Source: Thiomonas bhubaneswarensis (GTDB lineage: Bacteria; Pseudomonadota; Gammaproteobacteria; Burkholderiales; Burkholderiaceae_C). Taken from it: a stretch of DNA of 63,840 bases. The translations under genes were made by a program, and so were the position numbers. Location of the stretch: positions 87,145 to 150,984 of the forward strand of contig NZ_LIPV01000010.1 of the NCBI RefSeq assembly GCF_001418255.1, given 5' to 3'. Positions 59,850 through 63,840 of this stretch are shown here, one piece after another (position 1 is the stretch's first letter; each line of letters starts with the position of its first letter). The notes beneath the pieces are model-generated. The model was given only the letters and a program-made list of their open reading frames with translations. It had not been told where the DNA came from and made no database searches.

Positions 59850-59863
59850 TTATCGCCTTATTG

Positions 59864-61183
59864 CTATGCCTGCACCACGCGCAACCCTGGCGCGGCTTGC
59901 TCGAAACTCACCCCGGCCTGCTCCAGAATCCACGCCTCGATGCGTTCATGGTGAACCCGCAGCAAGTCGAGCGGGCGCACCTTGTAATGCCGTTCGGCTG
60001 TGGCGCTGGGCTTGTGCCCCATGATTTGCGCCACTACACCGGCGGGAATTTCCAGCCATTCGGTGAGTGTCGAGAAACTGCGGCGCAGGCCGTGCAGTGT
60101 CAGGCCCTCGATTCCGGCGGCAGTGCAGGCGCGGGCGTGCGGCGTGTTCGGTTTGGCAATCTGCCCGCTGGCGCTGCTCGGGCTCGAAAACACCCAGGCA
60201 TTGCGCCGCGGCAGTAGCGCCAGCAAGTGCGCCACAAAAGGCGTCAGCGGAATCATGCGCTCGCCCTCCACCTTGTCCCGTATCACGATGCTGCGCCACT
60301 GCGTGCCCACATCCTCCCAGCGCAGGGTGAGCACTTCACCAAGCCGGGCACCCGTCAGCAGCATGACTTGTAGCGCGGCGGCAATCGTCGGATTTTGAAT
60401 CTGGCGCACATGGGCGAACCAGGCGGGCAGTTGCTCGCGGGTGAGCACGTCCGATTTCCTGCCGGGCTTACCCAGGGCTTCGCGGGTGCGGCGTGTCTTG
60501 GCGGGGTTCGGCGTCCGCACGATGCCCGCATACTGCGGCTGTTCTGCGCACCAGGTGAGAAACACCCCCAGCAGTCGCCATGCAAGCCGAGCCGATGCCG
60601 GGCGCGTCTGGCCTTCACGCTGCGCCCATGCCTCGATACTGGCGGCGTCCAGCTTTGCCAGCGCCAGCGGCATGAACTCAGCCAGCGGGCCGGGCTGTGT
60701 TTTTCTGCCTGCCTGGCCCCTGGCGTTGGAATCAGCGCCACCAGGCCGGGCCTTGTCGATATGGTCGCGCAAGTGCAGCGCGCTCCAGTGCGGGCGGCGT
60801 TCCTCAACATAGGCGGCCCATGCTTCGCCCACCGTCAGGCTTTCCCGCTGGCGCTGGGTTTGCTCCTGCACTTTGGCGGCGGCTTTGGCCTGCTCCAGTT
60901 CGCGGCGCTTCTCGGTCGGGTTTGTGCCGCTGTCCACCAGCACTTTCAGCCGGGCGGCTTCCTTGCGGGCCGCGTCGAGTGTCCAGGCGGCAGGCGTGCC
61001 AATTGTCACGCGAACAGCGCCAGCGCCTAGCCAGCCTTGGAATACATAGGCGCGGGCACCGGCTGCCGTCACGCGAAGCCCCAGGCCGGGCTGTCTGGCG
61101 TCCCAAAAAATGGCCTGTTGCTTGCCCGGCGGGCATGCGAACTCCGCCACCCGTCCCGCTGTGAAGTTCTCGCGTTTGCCCAT
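59864..61183 (-). CDS. P4-type tyrosine integrase of element A
   Basis: The 439-residue recombinase has an N-terminal DUF4102-like region (AIFWDARQPGLGLRVTAAGARAYVFQGW), a core-binding domain, and a catalytic domain with arginine in LTGARLGEVLTLRW, HxxR in LHGLRRSFSTL, histidine in MGHKPSATAE and tyrosine in RHYKVR. The start at 61183 gives the family N-terminus; a longer frame runs into the attachment site. It sits 158 bases from the right repeat at 61342, as expected for the enzyme that recombines tRNA-His. Confidence 0.9.
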   Translation of the reverse strand: MGKRENFTAGRVAEFACPPGKQQAIFWDARQPGLGLRVTAAGARAYVFQGWLGAGAVRVTIGTPAAWTLDAARKEAARLKVLVDSGTNPTEKRRELEQAKAAAKVQEQTQRQRESLTVGEAWAAYVEERRPHWSALHLRDHIDKARPGGADSNARGQAGRKTQPGPLAEFMPLALAKLDAASIEAWAQREGQTRPASARLAWRLLGVFLTWCAEQPQYAGIVRTPNPAKTRRTREALGKPGRKSDVLTREQLPAWFAHVRQIQNPTIAAALQVMLLTGARLGEVLTLRWEDVGTQWRSIVIRDKVEGERMIPLTPFVAHLLALLPRRNAWVFSSPSSASGQIAKPNTPHARACTAAGIEGLTLHGLRRSFSTLTEWLEIPAGVVAQIMGHKPSATAERHYKVRPLDLLRVHHERIEAWILEQAGVSFEQAAPGLRVVQA

Positions 61184-61207
61184 GTCCCAGCCCTCCAAAT
61201 CGGCCCG

Positions 61208-61225
61208 TGTAATGGCCGTGTAATG
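61208..61225 (+). repeat. 18-bp end repeat of element A, right copy
   Basis: TGTAATGGCCGTGTAATG is the partner of 55677-55694. It lies between the integrase start and the right attachment site. Confidence 0.5.
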
Positions 61226-61230
61226 AAATT

Positions 61231-62547
61231 TTAGGCATTTTCGGGAATACATGGCAACGCTTCGATGCGTCGAAGCATGCGTAAGTGCTTGTTTTTTATT
61301 GAAACGGCTATGCGCGTCAACACTGCGGAATGCCGTTCTGTCAGGATTGTGATTCCTGTCGTCGTGGGTTCGAGTCCCATCAGCCACCCCAAAGATTTCT
61401 TCTGAACTTGCGCGGACTTACCAACGTCGCGCTGCGTTGATTCTGCTCCGAGTTCTGGCACTTGTTCCAGATTTGAGACAGAAACCCGGTCGGCCCAGGC
61501 GGCCAGATGACCGGGGCTCAGGTGGGTGTAACGCTCCACCATCGCCAGACTGGCCCATCCCCCAAGTTCTTTCAGCACCATTGCAGGTGTACCCGCCATC
61601 GTGTGCCAACTTGCCCAAGTGTGGCGCAGATCGTGGAACCGTAGCTCGGGCACTCCCGCCCTGACGCATGCCTTGCGCCAGGCGTGATTGCAGATCTTCC
61701 CAGTGGGCGCATCGGCCGTTTTCGTGTCGCGGCGATAGACCGGGAACACCCAGCGCCGGTGCTGGTCTCGTTGCTCGTGGAGAACGTCCAAGGCGTCGGC
61801 GTTCAGCGGGACCGGAATGTTCTTACCGGCCTTGGCCTGATCCGCATGAATCCAGGCCGTACGGCGTTCCATGTCGACCTGAGTCCAGGTCAGCATGCGC
61901 ACGTTGGTTTCACGCAGGCCTGTTGACAGGGCGAAGCGGGCCATCTGGCGCAGATGCGTGGGCAGCTCGGCCAGCAGTATGCTCGCCTGCTCAGGGGTGA
62001 GCCAGGTCATGCGCTTGGCAGGCTGCGGCTGCTTGGTGATCGGCGGCACACGGTCGATCCATCCCCGCTTGTGCGCGTAGTGCAGGATTTTGGACAGCTC
62101 GGCCATGTGCAGGTTGACGGTGCCGGCGGCTGCGGGCTTGGGGGTAGGCGGTTTCTCGCCTGCGGCGATGGCATGCTCGATGGCGCGCCGGTTCACCGGA
62201 CAGTCGCGGCGTGCGGCCATGATCTGCCGCACGCGCTGTGCGTCGATGTCCTTGAGCGCCACCCCCTGCAGACCGCCCTGGTAGGTTAACCAGGTCAGCT
62301 TGAGCTTGATGTCCTCGATGGAGCGCCGATGCCCGAACTCCTGCAGCCATGCCAAGACGGCGGCATCCCAGGTTACGGACGGGGCTTGTCCGAGCCGCTT
62401 GACCCGCCAGAGGTCACTCGCAACCTGGGCGGCATATTCCTTCGCCTGCGCTCTTTCTGTGGCGCCAGCGCTTCGCTTAATGCGCTCGCCATCGACGGTG
62501 ATGTCGATGTACCAAGTAAGGCTCTGTCCACGCCGATAGACGCGCAT
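61231..62547 (-). CDS. Tyrosine integrase of element B, with att-encoded C-terminus
   Basis: The 438-residue recombinase has TLVRYRRG-like N-terminal strands (MRVYRRGQSLTWYIDI), a core-binding domain and a catalytic domain with arginine in LSTGLRETNVRML, HxxR in FHDLRHTWASW, and tyrosine in VERYTHLSPGHLA. After the catalytic part the frame runs antisense through the tRNA-His repeat (GWLMGLEPTTTGITIL) and ends within element A. About the last 37 residues beyond the repeat are therefore supplied by the neighbour. It is a different integrase from that of element A. Confidence 0.87.
   Translation of the reverse strand: MRVYRRGQSLTWYIDITVDGERIKRSAGATERAQAKEYAAQVASDLWRVKRLGQAPSVTWDAAVLAWLQEFGHRRSIEDIKLKLTWLTYQGGLQGVALKDIDAQRVRQIMAARRDCPVNRRAIEHAIAAGEKPPTPKPAAAGTVNLHMAELSKILHYAHKRGWIDRVPPITKQPQPAKRMTWLTPEQASILLAELPTHLRQMARFALSTGLRETNVRMLTWTQVDMERRTAWIHADQAKAGKNIPVPLNADALDVLHEQRDQHRRWVFPVYRRDTKTADAPTGKICNHAWRKACVRAGVPELRFHDLRHTWASWHTMAGTPAMVLKELGGWASLAMVERYTHLSPGHLAAWADRVSVSNLEQVPELGAESTQRDVGKSAQVQKKSLGWLMGLEPTTTGITILTERHSAVLTRIAVSIKNKHLRMLRRIEALPCIPENA
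61342..61393 (+). repeat. Inner tRNA-His 52-bp repeat (attR of A, att of B)
   Basis: An exact copy of 55569-55620 lacking the tRNA 5' half, so it is not a working tRNA. It is the junction between the two tandem elements. Confidence 0.92.
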
Positions 62548-62738
62548 GAGGCGTTCTCCTGCTTTTTCCCGTTGAGATATTGTGTGCGTACCCATTCGAT
62601 CACGTCATCGTCGATCAACGTGTAGCTGCGCCCCAGCTTTGCCGCCGGCAGGCCGTGGTGGCGGATGTGGTTCACCACGGTTTCGGGGCAGATGTGCAGC
62701 ATTTCGGCTGCCTGGATCAAGGTGAGCGTGTTAGCCAT
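62373..62738 (-). CDS. Excisionase-like helix-turn-helix protein
   Basis: Residues 1-65 show the HTH_17 pattern: LTLIQAAEMLHICPETVVNHIRHHGLPAAKLGRSYTLIDDDVIEWVRTQYL. This is the domain of phage excisionases and MerR-like element regulators. The remaining 55 residues overlap the start of the integrase gene in another frame and are basic and low-complexity, so only the first part may be functional. Its start overlaps the end of the next upstream gene by eight bases. Confidence 0.68.
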   Translation of the reverse strand: MANTLTLIQAAEMLHICPETVVNHIRHHGLPAAKLGRSYTLIDDDVIEWVRTQYLNGKKQENASCASIGVDRALLGTSTSPSMASALSEALAPQKERRRRNMPPRLRVTSGGSSGSDKPRP

Positions 62739-63533
62739 GGGTTGCCCCGGTGTTTGAATGCCCCGAAAACGCGGCAGAATCGTCTTGGGCGGCCTTTCGA
62801 GTCGTTGGTGACGCCGATGTCGTGGAACGATGAATCAACCCCGTCAGAAGGCCGCCTTTCGCCTTTGGCCTTCCGCGTATGGAGCCAGCGACGATGCGCG
62901 GTCGGTTTTCCTCGTCGCCAGCAACAGTGCCAGTTCCAGCAACGGATGCCTGATCGCCATCGTGCTGTCGGCCAAAAGCCAGAGCACCGGCAGGTGCGGG
63001 GCATGCTGCGGTGACCAGCCCCGGTAGGGGCGGGTGTCCTGCGGGGAGCAGGTGTGCCTGAATGGCGGGCTCCGGCAAGGAGTCTGCCATTTCAGGTCTA
63101 AAGAGACCTGAAATACCTAAAGGGACTGGGCGGGTGTGGCACAAATCGGGCGGCTGTGGCACGCGATTGGGCGGCTGTGGCACGCGCCGCACCCTGTCGC
63201 CGTCGATTTCGATCCCAATTTCTCTCAGGCCGGCCGCGTCGGAGCGCAAGCGGCGCCGCGCATTTCTCATATCTTGGTCGTTTAGCGCGCCAGCAGTCGC
63301 TTCGATCACGGTGTCGATCTTCCATCCGCCGTTGGGTTGTCTGTCGACGCTATGGGTGATCAGGAGACGCGCCACGGCTTGGCTGACGCCGTGTTCCAAG
63401 CGGGCGATGGGCGTCGGATCGTAGTTCAGCACCTTGTCCAGGCGCATGATCTCCGCCCATGCCTTGCCCAGCCATACGACCCATAGCCTGCGTGGCTCTC
63501 CAGTGAAGGGATCGGGTAATGTCCCCGGGCGTG
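62731..63533 (-). pseudogene. 5'-truncated element B gene, interrupted next to IS256
   Basis: In-frame coding continues upstream of the first Met at 63447, with DPFTGEPRRLWVVWLGKAWAEIM reading directly into RLDKVLNYDPTPIARLEHGVSQAVARLL. This shows the N-terminus is missing; the frame meets a stop near 63580. The intact part looks helical and may be a replication or DNA-binding protein, but I do not recognise the family. The coordinate 63533 is an estimate of where host sequence gives way to the insertion sequence. A repeat-containing segment VPQPPN/VPQPPD lies in the middle. Confidence 0.45.
63128..63183. repeat. Three iteron-like direct repeats (about 20-21 bp)
   Basis: GGG-CGG-G/C-TGTGGCAC recurs at 63128, 63148 and 63169, spaced 20 and 21 bases, about two helical turns. 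The repeats lie inside the truncated gene of element B and would also encode VPQPP repeats. Confidence 0.55.
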
Positions 63534-63548
63534 GTGTAAGTCTTTGAA

Positions 63549-63589
63549 GCGGTGAGCTGCGAAGGGCGTAGCCCGGAGCAGCTCACCGC
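63549..63589. repeat. Large imperfect hairpin at the IS256-like left end
   Basis: GCGGTGAGCTGC pairs perfectly with GCAGCTCACCGC (12 bp), enclosing GGGC-GTA-GCCC with a 3x3 internal loop. It lies in the leader before the transposase start and could limit transcription into it. Confidence 0.55.
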
Positions 63590-63680
63590 GCGCCGGTCGT
63601 CCCTGGTGATGGGGGTGGCCATCGTGAAGTCCGGATAAGGTTGAGGTGCGAACCCACCAACTTTGTCTGAAGGAAACCAC

Positions 63681-63840
63681 GATGACCCACGCCCCTATCG
63701 CATTGACCGAGCTCGCTGAGAAGGGGGCCGATGTCGACGTGCTGCGCCAGATGGTGCAGTTCATGGCCCAGCGCCTCATGGAACTCGACGTCGAGGGGCG
63801 CTGCGGCGCCGGCTACGACGAGAAGAGCGCCGCCCGGCTC
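63681..63840 (+). CDS. IS256/Mutator-family transposase, 5' part only
   Basis: The first 53 residues read MTHAPIALTELAEKGADVDV, then LRQMVQFMAQRLMELDVEGRCGAGYDEKSAARL, the standard start of IS256-group DDE transposases. A GAAGGAAA ribosome site precedes the ATG. The gene continues beyond the window end. Confidence 0.82.

Larger units (their letters stand above)
55569..61393. mobile_element. 5.8-kb integrative element A in tRNA-His
   Basis: The element is bounded by exact 52-bp tRNA-His repeats and carries its own P4-type integrase next to the right repeat, reading leftward. All its genes are on the minus strand and tightly packed. They are an integrase, a HigBA-like pair, a 291-residue unknown, small DNA-binding proteins, an SSB-like protein and three further small unknowns. 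There is no capsid, terminase large subunit, relaxase or conjugation gene, so it is either a phage satellite-like or a mobilisable element that relies on helpers. Confidence 0.85.

Noticed and set aside
61342-61393. A second tRNA-His gene
   Set aside because: Only the 3' half is present; the acceptor 5' strand and D-arm are missing.

Overview
The window looks like chromosome of a betaproteobacterium of the order Burkholderiales. The content would suit a Thiomonas-like sulfur or metal oxidiser, but that genus is an inference. The supporting points are: a GC-rich backbone, EF-P with Arg32 next to its rhamnosyltransferase EarP, HU followed by tRNA-Val and a PpiD-type chaperone, a high-potential iron-sulfur protein, and a long glycogen operon. 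Three layers can be read: conserved chromosome (about 10,950-55,568), a tRNA-Pro genomic island on the left (before base 1 to 10,949), and two integrative elements stacked in tandem in tRNA-His on the right (55,569 to beyond the window end).

Left island. Bases 99-6,288 hold seven co-directional, clearly AT-richer genes: a haem-oxygenase-like diiron oxidase, a PF10014-type 2-oxoglutarate/Fe(II) dioxygenase, an E1/ThiF-like adenylyltransferase, a PLP aminotransferase, an ArgC-type reductase, a DapF-fold protein in which both catalytic cysteines are serine, and a phosphinothricin-type GNAT acetyltransferase. I know of no described pathway with this combination. It reads as a biosynthetic cluster for a small modified amino acid. 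After an IS remnant come a radical SAM protein with a cobalamin-binding-like N-terminus and a translationally coupled LysE/RhtB amino-acid exporter. Decayed IS pieces, a tyrosine integrase and a 3' fragment of tRNA-Pro(TGG) close the island.

Backbone. After tRNA-Arg and a DUF4337 protein, ten minus-strand genes (zwf, pgl, malQ, glgB, glgX, pgm, glgC, glgA, glgP, pgi) form one tightly packed run covering glycogen synthesis, glycogen breakdown and entry into the oxidative pentose phosphate pathway. Next come a MaoC hydratase, an exported trio (DUF3034 protein, truncated haemoglobin, HiPIP), efp and earP, a family-5-like uracil-DNA glycosylase and uvrC. Bases 35,839-50,003 then separate uvrC from pgsA. 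This block carries a cytochrome bd-like oxidase whose main subunit ends in a haem-c domain, a DevBCA/MacAB-like exporter with its TetR regulator, a tandem pair of DUF2202 ferritin-like proteins with two low-complexity exported proteins, and a divergent two-component system. pgsA, a DMT exporter, a tartrate/malate dehydrogenase, HU, tRNA-Val, ppiD and tRNA-His follow.

Right elements. A 52-bp direct repeat of the tRNA-His 3' half (55,569-55,620 and 61,342-61,393) bounds a 5.8-kb element with its own integrase, a HigBA-like toxin-antitoxin pair, an SSB-like protein, small DNA-binding proteins and several unknown genes. A second element starts at the inner repeat with its own integrase, an excisionase-like gene and a 5'-truncated gene abutting an IS256-family insertion that runs off the window.
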